A DNA stretch of 64,000 bases from a bacterium (GTDB taxonomy: Bacteria > Desulfobacterota > Deferrisomatia > Deferrisomatales > BM512): assembly GCA_004322275.1 (NCBI GenBank), contig SCTA01000007.1, positions 50,456-114,455 of the forward strand, given 5' to 3'. A program made the position numbers and the translations under genes. Below, in pieces: positions 1-8,627 of this stretch; position 1 is the first letter of the stretch, and the number at the start of each line of letters is the position of its first letter. The notes below the pieces were generated by a model. The model was not told the origin of the DNA and did not search any database. It saw only the letters and a program-made list of their open reading frames with translations.

Positions 1-9
1 GAAGCCTCT

Positions 10-1593
10 GTGAAACTTTTTTTGGGCGTTAAAAAAAGCGAGTGGTTGATGGTTGCGGCCCTTATGGCTCTGGTCGCAGCCGTTTACGGGATATCTCTCC
101 GGGGCGTTTTCCTCTGGGACGACGTGCTCTTCATCGAGCAAAACGCCTTTCTTCACGATGTATCCAATATCCCGGAGATATTCGCGTCGGACGACGCCGT
201 AGGCACCGGACTTAGAAACCCCTATTACCGGCCGGTAACCACCGCGACTTTTTTGATGGATCATCTTTTCTGGGGTAAAAATCCCGCGGGTTACCGGGCG
301 ACCAACCTCTTGCTTCACGCGGCTGTCTGCGTCGCGCTTTTCTTCACGGCAAAAAGGTTCATGGGGAAATGGGCGGCCTTTTTAGCGGCGGCCATCTTCA
401 GCGTTCACCCCGCGAACTCCGAACCGGTCGCCTACATAAGCGCGCGGGCGGATCTGATCTGCGGCCTCTTCGTGCTATTGTCCTTCCTCAATTACCTGAT
501 ATACGAGGAGAAGGAGAGAGGCAGGAATTACGCATATTCGGTCCTTTTTTTCGCCGTAGCCCTGTTGTCGAAGATAATCGCCCTCGTGGTTCCCGTCGTT
601 CTGGCGTTTTGGCTCTTTGCGAGAGGGAAGCGCGGCAGGATAACAACCCACCTCCCTCTTTACGTGGCCATAGCCGCACTGTTCATGATTTTGAGAAGCA
701 GCGTAACGGCTGTGGACACCTTTCACTCACATCCGCTTGTGACTCGCCTGGCTTCAGCCGGAACCTATCTGGTTTATTACCTGCGTTATTCCCTTCTGCC
801 GTTCGGCCTGAAGGTTTTTTACGAAGAGCCCATCAGGACGACTTTTGCGGACGCCTTCGTCATCGCTTCATGGGCCGCTCTGTTTCTTATCTGGGCAACG
901 GCTTATCGTCTCGCCAGAAGATTCCCGGAGGGTGTGTTGGGTGTGGTCTGGTACTTCACGGCTCTTCTGCCGGCCTCGGGCGTCTTCATGATCCTGTTCC
1001 CGGCGGTAATGGCGGACAGATACCTGTACATCCCCCTGCTGGGGCTGTCCCTTACGGCGGGGTGGATGATCGATCGGTTCGCAAGATCCGGCGCGTACCG
1101 GAAAAACAGACTGCAATTAAAGGCCTGCGCCGCGATCTGCATCGCAGCCGCCTCCATCTACACCGTTACCCGCGTAAACGTGTGGGGCAGCAAGCTCTCT
1201 TTCTGGGGAAAGGCCGTCAGTGAAGCGCCGAACGTGGTACTGGTTCTGAACAATTACGGGCTGGCCTTGATTAACGCCAAGCGCTATTTTGAAGCCGACA
1301 GCGTTTTCTACCAGCTAAAGGAAATGGGAGACGACGACGCCCACGTGGACATGAGCCTCGCCCTCTCGGCGATGTACAGGGGCGATCTCGATCTTGCCGA
1401 GAGCCACATAACCACCGCGCTTAATAAAAAACCGGGTAACTCCTGGTATCTTGCGGTAAACGGCAGGATAAGTTTTCTGAAAGGTAACATACCGTTCGCA
1501 AAATATCTGACGGAAGCTTCCCTCCGGCTGAATCCTTATGGAACCGAGGCTCTCGAAACAATGGAGATGATAAATAACTCTCAACCGCGGTAA
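10..1593 (+). CDS. TMTC/DUF1736-type membrane protein with C-terminal TPRs
   Basis: This 527-residue integral membrane protein has about ten hydrophobic segments across residues 1-390. An acidic pair after the first segment (WDD, residues 36-38) sits where GT-C/PMT-type mannosyltransferases and TMTC proteins carry a catalytic aspartate. Residues ~405-520 are hydrophilic with TPR-like helical pairs. The family organisation (membrane GT-C-like domain plus TPRs) suggests lipid-linked sugar transfer to proteins, but that role is inference. The start is GTG at 10; only nine bases precede it, so a longer N-terminus outside the window cannot be excluded. It converges on the iron-sulfur membrane gene at 1667-2296. 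Confidence 0.7.
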   Translation: MKLFLGVKKSEWLMVAALMALVAAVYGISLRGVFLWDDVLFIEQNAFLHDVSNIPEIFASDDAVGTGLRNPYYRPVTTATFLMDHLFWGKNPAGYRATNLLLHAAVCVALFFTAKRFMGKWAAFLAAAIFSVHPANSEPVAYISARADLICGLFVLLSFLNYLIYEEKERGRNYAYSVLFFAVALLSKIIALVVPVVLAFWLFARGKRGRITTHLPLYVAIAALFMILRSSVTAVDTFHSHPLVTRLASAGTYLVYYLRYSLLPFGLKVFYEEPIRTTFADAFVIASWAALFLIWATAYRLARRFPEGVLGVVWYFTALLPASGVFMILFPAVMADRYLYIPLLGLSLTAGWMIDRFARSGAYRKNRLQLKACAAICIAAASIYTVTRVNVWGSKLSFWGKAVSEAPNVVLVLNNYGLALINAKRYFEADSVFYQLKEMGDDDAHVDMSLALSAMYRGDLDLAESHITTALNKKPGNSWYLAVNGRISFLKGNIPFAKYLTEASLRLNPYGTEALETMEMINNSQPR

Positions 1594-1666
1594 GGAAAAA
1601 ACACTCCCGGAGATTTAGGGCGGCGCTTTCCACAAGGAGGGTGCCGTTTTCATTTGGGCGGGATTG

Positions 1667-2296
1667 TCAGGCGGCCTTTTTCTTCCTCGTCTTCGGGCAG
1701 ACCGCAGTGCAGACGCCGCACTGAAGGCATTCGGTGGAGCAGATAATCCCCTCCGAGGGCTTAAGCGCTATCGGACAGGCTTTGTCGCAAAGCTTGCAGG
1801 AGGTGCAGCCCTCGGGCACGGGTATCGTATGGGTCGTCTTTTTGAGGACCGTGGATACCGTGCCGATGGGGCAGATCATGCACCAGGCGCGCTGCCGGTA
1901 GAGAACCGCAAGTATAAGCGCCGCGCCGGTGGTCACGAGGCACATCATCCAGAAAACACCGCCGAGGTAGGCGAGGTCGGTGGGATTTTTGGCTATGCGC
2001 CACACCATGAGCCCCATCAGCCCGGCGGTTACGTACCAGCGCACCTTGTTGACGGGGGGCAGCTTGAGTTTGAAAGAAGGCAGGTGGCGGAGCCAGGTGT
2101 CGAGAAAAGAGCCGCGGGGACAGTAATTCCCGCAGAACCTTCTTCCGCGGCCCGAAAAAGCCATAGCCATAGCGCCGATCATGGTGAACGGGACGGCGTA
2201 ACCGAAGTACGGGCTAAAGAAACCGCCTATGATGACCAGCGGCACCAGCACACCCAGAGCCAGCCGGTATTTATTTACATTAATTTTTCTGGACAT
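1667..2296 (-). CDS. 4Fe-4S polyferredoxin-like membrane protein (NapH/CcoG-like)
   Basis: The protein has four or so membrane segments and four cysteine clusters: FCGNYCPRG and WCMICPIG in the membrane part, as in the NapH/NosR/RdxA group, then CTSCKLCDKACP and CLQCGVCTAVCP, which are two classic 4Fe-4S ferredoxin motifs near the C-terminus. It probably moves electrons between the quinone pool or membrane and a periplasmic or cytosolic partner; no partner gene is adjacent. I chose ATG at 2296 because GAGG lies seven bases upstream; a TTG two codons earlier is less likely. Basic KKKAA tail. The specific pathway cannot be told from context. Confidence 0.8.
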   Translation of the reverse strand: MSRKINVNKYRLALGVLVPLVIIGGFFSPYFGYAVPFTMIGAMAMAFSGRGRRFCGNYCPRGSFLDTWLRHLPSFKLKLPPVNKVRWYVTAGLMGLMVWRIAKNPTDLAYLGGVFWMMCLVTTGAALILAVLYRQRAWCMICPIGTVSTVLKKTTHTIPVPEGCTSCKLCDKACPIALKPSEGIICSTECLQCGVCTAVCPKTRKKKAA

Positions 2297-2506
2297 TTTC
2301 AAACCTCATCGAATCCGGTATTGACTACAAATTCTTTGATGAGAACAGCCAAAAAAAGTTTCAGGCCGGGGGAACTTTAAACGCTGCGAGGGAGGCCGTC
2401 TACGGTCAATCGGTGCCCGGGAACAGGTCCGTGCCGACAAATTCTCCTCCATCTTGGTGACAATGCCGGAAATGGTAGTAATATAAGTTTGTAAGTGGAG
2501 GTTCAA

Positions 2507-2854
2507 ATGGCTTCGGAAAAAGACCCCGGCGGCCTTATCAGGCGGATTGCGCAAAAAGAGCGCGAGATCGAAGCCGAGCTTGTGCGGGCCAGGTCCGAGG
2601 CTGAGTTTATCGAGGAGCGCGCCAGAAAAGAAGCGTTTGAAATTCTCGCCAGGGCCGCGGAGGAGCGAAGGAAGCTGGGCGAGAAGATAGCCGAGAAGAG
2701 GGCGCTTGGGGCCAGGATGCGTTCAGACGACAGGATTCGGGAGATTCACGCCCTCGAGATGCGGGTTTTGAATCTTCCCGGTGAAGTTATTGACGGTTTC
2801 GCACTGGAAGCGCTTCGGGACATCTTTCCCGGAGAAGACTTCAAGTCTAAATAG
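2507..2854 (+). CDS. V/A-type ATPase peripheral-stalk subunit H (coiled coil)
   Basis: This 115-residue, highly charged protein is rich in E, R, K and A. Its heptad-like helix runs through residues ~8-75, typical of the small H/G subunit that pairs with subunit E to form the peripheral stalk of V/A-ATPases. It is the first gene of the ATPase operon, 22 bases before subunit I. The start is ATG at 2507 because GGAGGT lies just upstream; an in-frame GTG at 2495 precedes that ribosome-binding site. Coiled-coil sequence alone is not diagnostic, so the call rests on composition plus position. Confidence 0.72.
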   Translation: MASEKDPGGLIRRIAQKEREIEAELVRARSEAEFIEERARKEAFEILARAAEERRKLGEKIAEKRALGARMRSDDRIREIHALEMRVLNLPGEVIDGFALEALRDIFPGEDFKSK

Positions 2855-2876
2855 CGGACCGTCGGGAGAACCGGCT

Positions 2877-4769
2877 TTGCTGGAGCCGATGTCCAAGGTA
2901 AGAGTTTTCGGGAAAAAACCCCTTCTGGGCGAGTTCCTCGCCGTGCTCGGTGAGGCGGGGCTTGTCCATCTTTCTCCTGTCCGGAACAGGACAATAGACG
3001 GCTTCAACGAAAGCGAGCTTTTTACCGCCTGCGAGGTGGACGCCGCCTCCCGAGCCCGTTCGGAAAAACTGCGCGACGAGCTTCGCCTCATCGAGGAGGC
3101 GGGGTCTTTGCTCGGCGTCGAAGCCGCGCCCTATTGCCCCCGAGAAAACGTTTCAATCAGCCGCGAGGAACTGCACCGCGACCTGGAGCGGATACGCAAG
3201 CTGTCTTCGGAGAAGGAAAAACTCGAAGAAGACCTCGCGCTGGCCAAACGCTACCGGAAACTGGCCAGCGTCTTCGGGCCGGTCATGCGCGATCTCGGGG
3301 AGATGCGCCACGTACGGGCGATGGGAGTCACCGTCGAGGCGCGTTACAGGGATCAGCTCCTTCCGGCGCTGCGTGAAAAGCTCGAAGAGATTACCGGCGG
3401 CGGCTACCAGCTCCTCTGGAGGTTTCTCGACGAAGACCTCCTGGGAGTGGTCATCCTCTTTCCGCCGGCCTCCGCCGAGGCGGTCGCCTCTCTCCTCGCC
3501 GAAAAAAACATCCACGAAATGCGGCTACCCAAAAGCTACGAGCATCTCCCCTTTTTCAACGCGCTTACTCTGGTGGAAGAGCAACTTTCAAAGGTTCCCG
3601 CCACCCTTGAGGGGATACGGCTGGAGTTTGACGGACTTCGGAAAAAGTACTCGCCGCTTATAACCTGCGAGAGGCAAAGGCTTCGCCGGGAGATAGAGGA
3701 GAGCGAGGTCGCCTCGGGCATGTCCTGCACCCGCTTCCTCTTCGTCTGCGAGGGCTACCTGCCGGAAAAGGACCTTTCGGGACTGAAAAGGGTGCTCGGC
3801 GACCGCTTCGGAGACGACGTAACCGTCACGGAGATCGAAATCACCTCCGAAGAGAGGCAGAAGGTGCCGGTTTCCTTCTCCAATCCGGGGTTTTTCCGCC
3901 CCTTCGAGAGGATGCTTCGGATTTTGCCGCTGCCGCGCTACGGGACAATAGACCCGACGCCGCTGATGGCCCTGAGCTTTCCCCTCTTTTTCGGAATCAT
4001 CCTCGGCGACGTGGGTTACGGGGCGATCGGGCTCCTCCTCGCCCTCGGAGTTTTCCTCAAATACAGGAAAACCGCTCTCGGAAGGGATATTGCGACGCTG
4101 CTCTCCCTCTCCAGCGTCTTCGCGGTCTTTTTCGGCTTCGTCTTCGGGGAACTGTTCGGAAGTTTCGGCCATTCTATTGGCCTGCGGCCTCTCTGGCAGG
4201 GTAGGCTGGAGGCGGCGACCTCGCTTTTGGTCTTTTCGCTCGTCGTCGGGGTGGTCCACGTCCTTCTGAGCTTTTGTTTCGCCATTGCACAGAGGCTTAG
4301 GGACCGCGCCGGGAAGAGGGCAGCGGCGATGGCGGTTTCGATAGCCGCCCTCTGCGCGGTCTTCTTCATCCTCGGCTCTCTGGCCGGTTATCTGCCCAGG
4401 GGGGCCTGGCTCGGCGCGGTGGTCTTCCTCATAGTCTGCATAGCGGTTCTAATATATCTGGAAGGCATAATCGCCGTCCTCGAACTGGTCACGGCGCTGG
4501 GCAACATCCTCTCCTACGCCCGCCTGATGGCTCTGGGCATAGCGAGCGCGGCGCTCGCCTTCGTGACGAACAAACTGGCGGGAGCCACTGGAAACGTGGC
4601 TGCCGCCGTGGCGGTGGTGGTCGTCCTCCACGGGATCAACATGGTCCTGGGCCTCTTTGGCCCGGCCATTCAGGGGCTTCGCCTCCACATGGTTGAATTT
4701 CTACCCCGCTTCTACGAATACGGCGGAAGGCAGTTCCGCCCCTTCGGGAAAGGAAAGCAAAATGCCTGA
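2877..4769 (+). CDS. V/A-type ATPase membrane subunit I (a-subunit homologue)
   Basis: This is the stator membrane subunit carrying the ion half-channels. The N-terminal half (to ~residue 350) is hydrophilic and helical, corresponding to the collar domain. The C-terminal half has about seven or eight membrane helices, including a glycine-rich MALGIASAALAFV segment typical of the family. Start: TTG at 2877 yields an N-terminus reading M-L-E-P-M-S-K-V, mirroring the usual M-x-x-P-M-K-K-V start of subunit I, with GGGAGA seven bases upstream. ATG at 2889 is the alternative. It overlaps subunit K by 8 bases, implying coupled translation. About 630 residues, normal for the family. Confidence 0.93.
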   Translation: MLEPMSKVRVFGKKPLLGEFLAVLGEAGLVHLSPVRNRTIDGFNESELFTACEVDAASRARSEKLRDELRLIEEAGSLLGVEAAPYCPRENVSISREELHRDLERIRKLSSEKEKLEEDLALAKRYRKLASVFGPVMRDLGEMRHVRAMGVTVEARYRDQLLPALREKLEEITGGGYQLLWRFLDEDLLGVVILFPPASAEAVASLLAEKNIHEMRLPKSYEHLPFFNALTLVEEQLSKVPATLEGIRLEFDGLRKKYSPLITCERQRLRREIEESEVASGMSCTRFLFVCEGYLPEKDLSGLKRVLGDRFGDDVTVTEIEITSEERQKVPVSFSNPGFFRPFERMLRILPLPRYGTIDPTPLMALSFPLFFGIILGDVGYGAIGLLLALGVFLKYRKTALGRDIATLLSLSSVFAVFFGFVFGELFGSFGHSIGLRPLWQGRLEAATSLLVFSLVVGVVHVLLSFCFAIAQRLRDRAGKRAAAMAVSIAALCAVFFILGSLAGYLPRGAWLGAVVFLIVCIAVLIYLEGIIAVLELVTALGNILSYARLMALGIASAALAFVTNKLAGATGNVAAAVAVVVVLHGINMVLGLFGPAIQGLRLHMVEFLPRFYEYGGRQFRPFGKGKQNA

Positions 4770-4980
4770 AAAAGGACTTATCGCAATCGGAGCGGCGCTG
4801 GCGGTGGGAATCGCCGCCATAGGGACGGGGTGGGCGCAGTCCCGCATCGGCTCGGCCGGCGCCGGGGCGATGGCGGAAAAGCCTGAGGTGAGCGGTTTTA
4901 TCATCGTACTCGTCGCGTTACCCGAGACTATGGTCATCCTCGGGTTCGTCGTCGCGACCATGATCATCCTGATGCTCTAG
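4762..4980 (+). CDS. V/A-type ATPase proteolipid subunit K (rotor ring)
   Basis: This 72-residue two-helix hairpin is the monomer of the rotor ring. The first helix is glycine/alanine-rich and ends GTGWAQS. The second carries ALPETMVIL with the ion-binding glutamate at residue 55. Gln26 lies where sodium-binding c-subunits have their glutamine, and Thr56 follows the glutamate, but the other sodium ligands (Thr and Tyr of ESTGIY) are Met57 and Leu60, so coupling ion is uncertain. ATG at 4762 begins inside the end of subunit I. Many V-type K subunits are duplicated four-helix proteins; this one is the short single-hairpin form. Confidence 0.92.
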   Translation: MPEKGLIAIGAALAVGIAAIGTGWAQSRIGSAGAGAMAEKPEVSGFIIVLVALPETMVILGFVVATMIILML

Positions 4981-5543
4981 TGTCCTTAGTCATGGAAGAA
5001 GGGCTCTTGGCCGTCGTAACCCGCGAGGGCGAGCGGGAAAAGGGCGAGATAGAGGCGCAGGCCAGGCAGAGGGCCGAGGCCATACTTTCGGAGGCCCGCG
5101 CCCGCGCCGGCGAGATCGCCGTCTCGTGGCCGCCGGCGCCGTCCCTGTCTGGGGGAGATACCCGGTGGGCCGAGAGAAACGCCGCTTTCTCGAAATCATT
5201 TGAAACGGCGCTGGAAAAAATACGGTCGGCGGCACTCGGAATTCTAAGCGGCCTTCCCCGGCCGGAGCGCGTCCGGCTTCTTCTTTCCTTCTGGGAAGAG
5301 GTTCACCGCGATCTTCCGGAGGGGCAGTATCTGGTAAAGGGACCGCCCGAGGCGGCCGGGCTGGCGGTTTCCTCCGGCGGCTTCGTCTTTTCCTTTGAGG
5401 AGGTCCGGGAGGAGAGGGTGACGATACTCTCCGGCGACGGGACGAGGGTTCTTGTGTGGTCGCTCGAAAGCGTCGTGGAAAGCTACTTTCGTTCCCGGAG
5501 GGGGAAACTTGCGTCGGTGATTCTGGAGGGCGGGGTTGCTTGA
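4980..5543 (+). CDS. V/A-type ATPase peripheral-stalk subunit E
   Basis: 187 residues. Residues ~10-45 form a charged coiled coil (EKGEIEAQARQRAEAILSEA) followed by a globular C-terminal domain, the layout of subunit E, which clamps the top of the A/B hexamer and pairs with subunit H. GTG at 4980 shares its G with the stop codon of subunit K; ATG at 4992 is an alternative start, and neither has a strong ribosome-binding site. It overlaps subunit C by 8 bases. Sequence conservation in this family is low, so position in the operon carries much of the identification. Confidence 0.82.
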   Translation: MSLVMEEGLLAVVTREGEREKGEIEAQARQRAEAILSEARARAGEIAVSWPPAPSLSGGDTRWAERNAAFSKSFETALEKIRSAALGILSGLPRPERVRLLLSFWEEVHRDLPEGQYLVKGPPEAAGLAVSSGGFVFSFEEVREERVTILSGDGTRVLVWSLESVVESYFRSRRGKLASVILEGGVA

Positions 5544-6606
5544 GCCGGCCGACTACCTGAACGCGAGGCTCCGTGGGAGAAAATCGCGTTTTCTCGGCCC
5601 CGAAAAGCTCCGCGAGCTCTCCCGGCTGGATTCCGTGGAGGAACTCAGGAAACAGCTCACGGACACCCTTTACGGACCCCACCTTTCGCGCCTTGGCTAT
5701 CTCGAAAAGGACACGGCGCTCCTCATCGAGAGGGCGGTGGGGGAGACGCTGAGGGAGGATTTGAAAGCCGTCAGAGGCTTTTCTCCCGAGCTTTCCGCGT
5801 CCCCGGCCTCCTTCCTCTTTTCGAGGTGGGACGCCTGGAACATGAAGGCTGTCGCAAGGGGACTTCACTCCCACGAGAGCGCCGAAAGGATTCAAGGCTC
5901 GCTGGTGCAGGCGGGCTGGGTCGAAGAGGCGGTGTGGCGCGAGATAGCTTCCTCACGGACCCTGCGGGAGGGGGCGGAGAGGGCCCTCCTCCTCGGCGTG
6001 CTGAGCGCGGGCCAGTTGAGGGAGTCTTTCGGCGAGGACAGGAGGTACCGCTCGGAGGTGGCGTCGCTGGAGGACTCGGTCGACCGGCGCTTCTACCGCG
6101 AGGCGCTTAGGGGGCTCGAAGAAAAGGGTGAGCGCGAGGAATTCTGGAGTCCGGCGCTTTTGTCCCTGCGCGAGGAGATAGACGCGAAAAATCTCAAAAC
6201 TGTCCTTCTCGCCCTCGCCTCAGGGGAACCGCGGGAAAAGAAGCTGACAATACCCGGCGGAGCATGGACGGTGAAGCTTCCCGGCGAACCCTCCTCCTCT
6301 GAGAAGGCGCGCCAGGTTCTGGCGCAAGCGGTAAGGAAGAGGTACAAGGCGGCGGGAGAGAGTCTGGCAAGGGTCATCGAGGAGGAGAATTACCTCCGTG
6401 CGGCGGCCCTCACGGCGAAAATTTCCTGGCGCCGCCAGATGCGCTTTATCTCCGGGAATCCGCTCTCCTCGGCGATTCTCGTCGGCTATCTCTGGACGAG
6501 GGCCGCCGAAGCCGTTGACCTTCGGCTAATACTCTGGGGGGTCAATTTCGGCATGGGGCGGGAGCGCATCGGCGAAGAGCTCATAATCGCCGGGGGCGGA
6601 GGCTGA
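5536..6606 (+). CDS. V/A-type ATPase subunit C (central-stalk adaptor, d-like)
   Basis: This 356-residue, almost wholly helical protein has the length and pattern of subunit C/AhaC, the funnel-shaped adaptor that joins the central stalk (D, F) to the K-ring. The N-terminal ADYLNARLRGRKS segment fits the family (usually Y-x-NARxR-x-x-K). TTG at 5536 starts within the last codons of subunit E, so translation is probably coupled. Subunit F starts immediately after its stop codon. Confidence 0.88.
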   Translation: MLEPADYLNARLRGRKSRFLGPEKLRELSRLDSVEELRKQLTDTLYGPHLSRLGYLEKDTALLIERAVGETLREDLKAVRGFSPELSASPASFLFSRWDAWNMKAVARGLHSHESAERIQGSLVQAGWVEEAVWREIASSRTLREGAERALLLGVLSAGQLRESFGEDRRYRSEVASLEDSVDRRFYREALRGLEEKGEREEFWSPALLSLREEIDAKNLKTVLLALASGEPREKKLTIPGGAWTVKLPGEPSSSEKARQVLAQAVRKRYKAAGESLARVIEEENYLRAAALTAKISWRRQMRFISGNPLSSAILVGYLWTRAAEAVDLRLILWGVNFGMGRERIGEELIIAGGGG

Positions 6607-6933
6607 ATGTACCGCTACGTGGTCATAACCGACAGGGAGACCTCCGGCGGCTTCGCTCTCGGCGGAGTCGAGGTGGAAACCGTTTCGGACGCCGACGGGG
6701 CGAGAGAGGCGCTTTCGCGCTGTCTTTCGGACAAGTCAGTCGGTCTGGTGGCCCTTAACGACAGGTTTCTCGGAGGGCTGGGAGTGTCCATGACGAGAAA
6801 GATAGAGCGGTCGGCGCTGCCGGTGGTGGTTCCCTTCCCCGATCCCAAAAGCAGGGGGGAGGGGAGAACCGAGGAATTTCTGACGGCGCTTTTGTCCCGG
6901 GCGATCGGTTACCGCATAAGGCTGAGGACCTGA
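6607..6933 (+). CDS. V/A-type ATPase central-stalk subunit F
   Basis: This 108-residue alpha/beta protein resembles a small Rossmann-like domain. It opens with a beta strand (YVVITDRET), contains G-F-x-L-G-G-V-E and LVALNDRFL, and ends with an amphipathic helix. These features match subunit F, which binds subunit D in the central rotor shaft and can modulate ATPase activity. ATG lies directly after the stop codon of subunit C; subunit A begins two bases after its own stop. Size and position are normal. Confidence 0.88.
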   Translation: MYRYVVITDRETSGGFALGGVEVETVSDADGAREALSRCLSDKSVGLVALNDRFLGGLGVSMTRKIERSALPVVVPFPDPKSRGEGRTEEFLTALLSRAIGYRIRLRT

Positions 6934-6935
6934 AC

Positions 6936-8627
6936 TTGGAAGAGGGAAGAATCGTCAGGGTGGCCGGTTCGGTCGTAGCTGCGTCGGGCCTTCCCCGCGC
7001 GGGGATAAACCACAGGGTCGAGGTGGGACATAGCCGCCTCACCGGCGAAGTCATAGCCATCTCGAAAGATACCGTGACCATACAGGTCTACGAGGGCACG
7101 GAGGGGCTCCGCATCGGGGAGCCGGTTTACTGTTCCGGCAGCCCCTTCAACGTCTGCCTCGGGCCGGGACTTCTGGGGATGATCTTCGACGGCATACAGC
7201 GCCCCCTCAAGACCCTCTCGGAGATTGAGGGCAATTTCATCGGCCGGGGGGCGCGCATCGGCTTCGAGAAGGATTCCAGAAAGTGGGAGTTAGAATTTCT
7301 GGTCACGCCGGGGCAAAAAGTGGCTCCGGGAGAGGTAATCGCCACCACGCCGGAGACTCCGGCGATAGTCCACAAAATCACCTGCCCGCCGGGGCTTTCC
7401 GGAGTGGTGAAGGAACTTTACAGAGGGCCCTTCGGCCTCAGGGATGCCGTCTGCAGGCTCGTCTCGGGCGAAGAGATTCACCTCTCCTCCCGCTGGCCCT
7501 GCCGGGTTCCGAGGCCCTACGAGCGAAAGCTCAGCCCGTCCGAGCCGCACGTGACCGGGCAGCGCATCTTCGACTGCTTTTTCCCTCTGGCGAAGGGCGG
7601 GGTGGCGGTAGTGCCGGGAGGGTTCGGGACCGGCAAGACGGTGCTCCAGCACGCTCTCTCCAAAAACCTCGACGTTGACGTGGTCGTGTACGTCGGCTGC
7701 GGCGAACGCGGCAACGAGATGAGCGAGATCATCAGCGATTTCACCAGACTCGAAGACCCCGCCACCGGAAGGCCCCTTCTCGAACGCACCATAATGGTCG
7801 CCAACACCTCCAACATGCCGGTGGCTGCGCGCGAGGCTTCCCTCTACACCGGGATAACGATGGCTGAGTACTACCGCGACATGGGCTACAGGGTGGTTCT
7901 TCTCGCCGATTCCATCTCCCGCTGGGCGGAGGCGCTGCGCGAGATGTCTTCCCGCCTGGAGGAGATGCCCGGCGAGGAGGGCTATCCCTCCTACCTCTCC
8001 TCGCGCCTCAGCCAGTTTTACGAGCGCGCCGGAAGGGTCGCCTGCCTCGGCGGCGGTTCCACCGGCTCCCTCACCGTCGTTTCGGCGGTTAGTCCCCCCG
8101 GCGGGGACCTCTCGGAGCCCGTCACCCAGGTTTCCCTGCGCATGGCGGGCTGTTTCTGGGCGCTTGACCCCGATCTGGCGTCGCAGCGCCACTATCCCGC
8201 CGTCAACTGGCTGGAGAGCTTCAGCCTCTACCGCGAGAGCCTCTACCCGGTGTGGGAGAAAGCGGACGGCGGCGACTGGCGGCAAAACGTTCAGGAGCTG
8301 GGGAAAATCCTTGAGAGGGAGAACTCCGTCCGCGACATCGCCCAGCTCGTCGGCTACAACTCCCTCCAGGACGGCGAAAAGCTGCTCATGAACGTTGGGA
8401 AGGCGATCCGCGAGGGGTTTTTGCGCCAGGACTACAACCATCCAGTCGATACCAGGTGCTCTCCCGCCAAGACCGGCCGGATGATGGAGCGGTTTCTCGG
8501 AGCTTACAGGGAAGCGCTCTCGCACCTCTCCTCCGGGGAAAAGGATTTCGAGGACCCGGTCGAGCTGCTGCCGATGGAGGAACTTAGGCGCCTCCGGTTC
8601 GAGCCGGAAAGCGGGGGAAAAAAATGA
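6936..8627 (+). CDS. atpA: V/A-type ATPase catalytic subunit A
   Basis: This is the nucleotide-hydrolysing (or ATP-synthesising) subunit, alternating with B in the A3B3 hexamer. The P-loop GGFGTGKT is at about residues 228-235, preceded by the bulge domain that distinguishes V-type A from F-type beta. GCGERGNEMSE and the Walker B region VVLLADSISRWAEALRE are intact. 563 residues is slightly short for the family (about 580-600) but no motif is missing. TTG at 6936 is the start. The 3' end overlaps subunit B by four bases (ATGA). Confidence 0.97.
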   Translation: MEEGRIVRVAGSVVAASGLPRAGINHRVEVGHSRLTGEVIAISKDTVTIQVYEGTEGLRIGEPVYCSGSPFNVCLGPGLLGMIFDGIQRPLKTLSEIEGNFIGRGARIGFEKDSRKWELEFLVTPGQKVAPGEVIATTPETPAIVHKITCPPGLSGVVKELYRGPFGLRDAVCRLVSGEEIHLSSRWPCRVPRPYERKLSPSEPHVTGQRIFDCFFPLAKGGVAVVPGGFGTGKTVLQHALSKNLDVDVVVYVGCGERGNEMSEIISDFTRLEDPATGRPLLERTIMVANTSNMPVAAREASLYTGITMAEYYRDMGYRVVLLADSISRWAEALREMSSRLEEMPGEEGYPSYLSSRLSQFYERAGRVACLGGGSTGSLTVVSAVSPPGGDLSEPVTQVSLRMAGCFWALDPDLASQRHYPAVNWLESFSLYRESLYPVWEKADGGDWRQNVQELGKILERENSVRDIAQLVGYNSLQDGEKLLMNVGKAIREGFLRQDYNHPVDTRCSPAKTGRMMERFLGAYREALSHLSSGEKDFEDPVELLPMEELRRLRFEPESGGKK

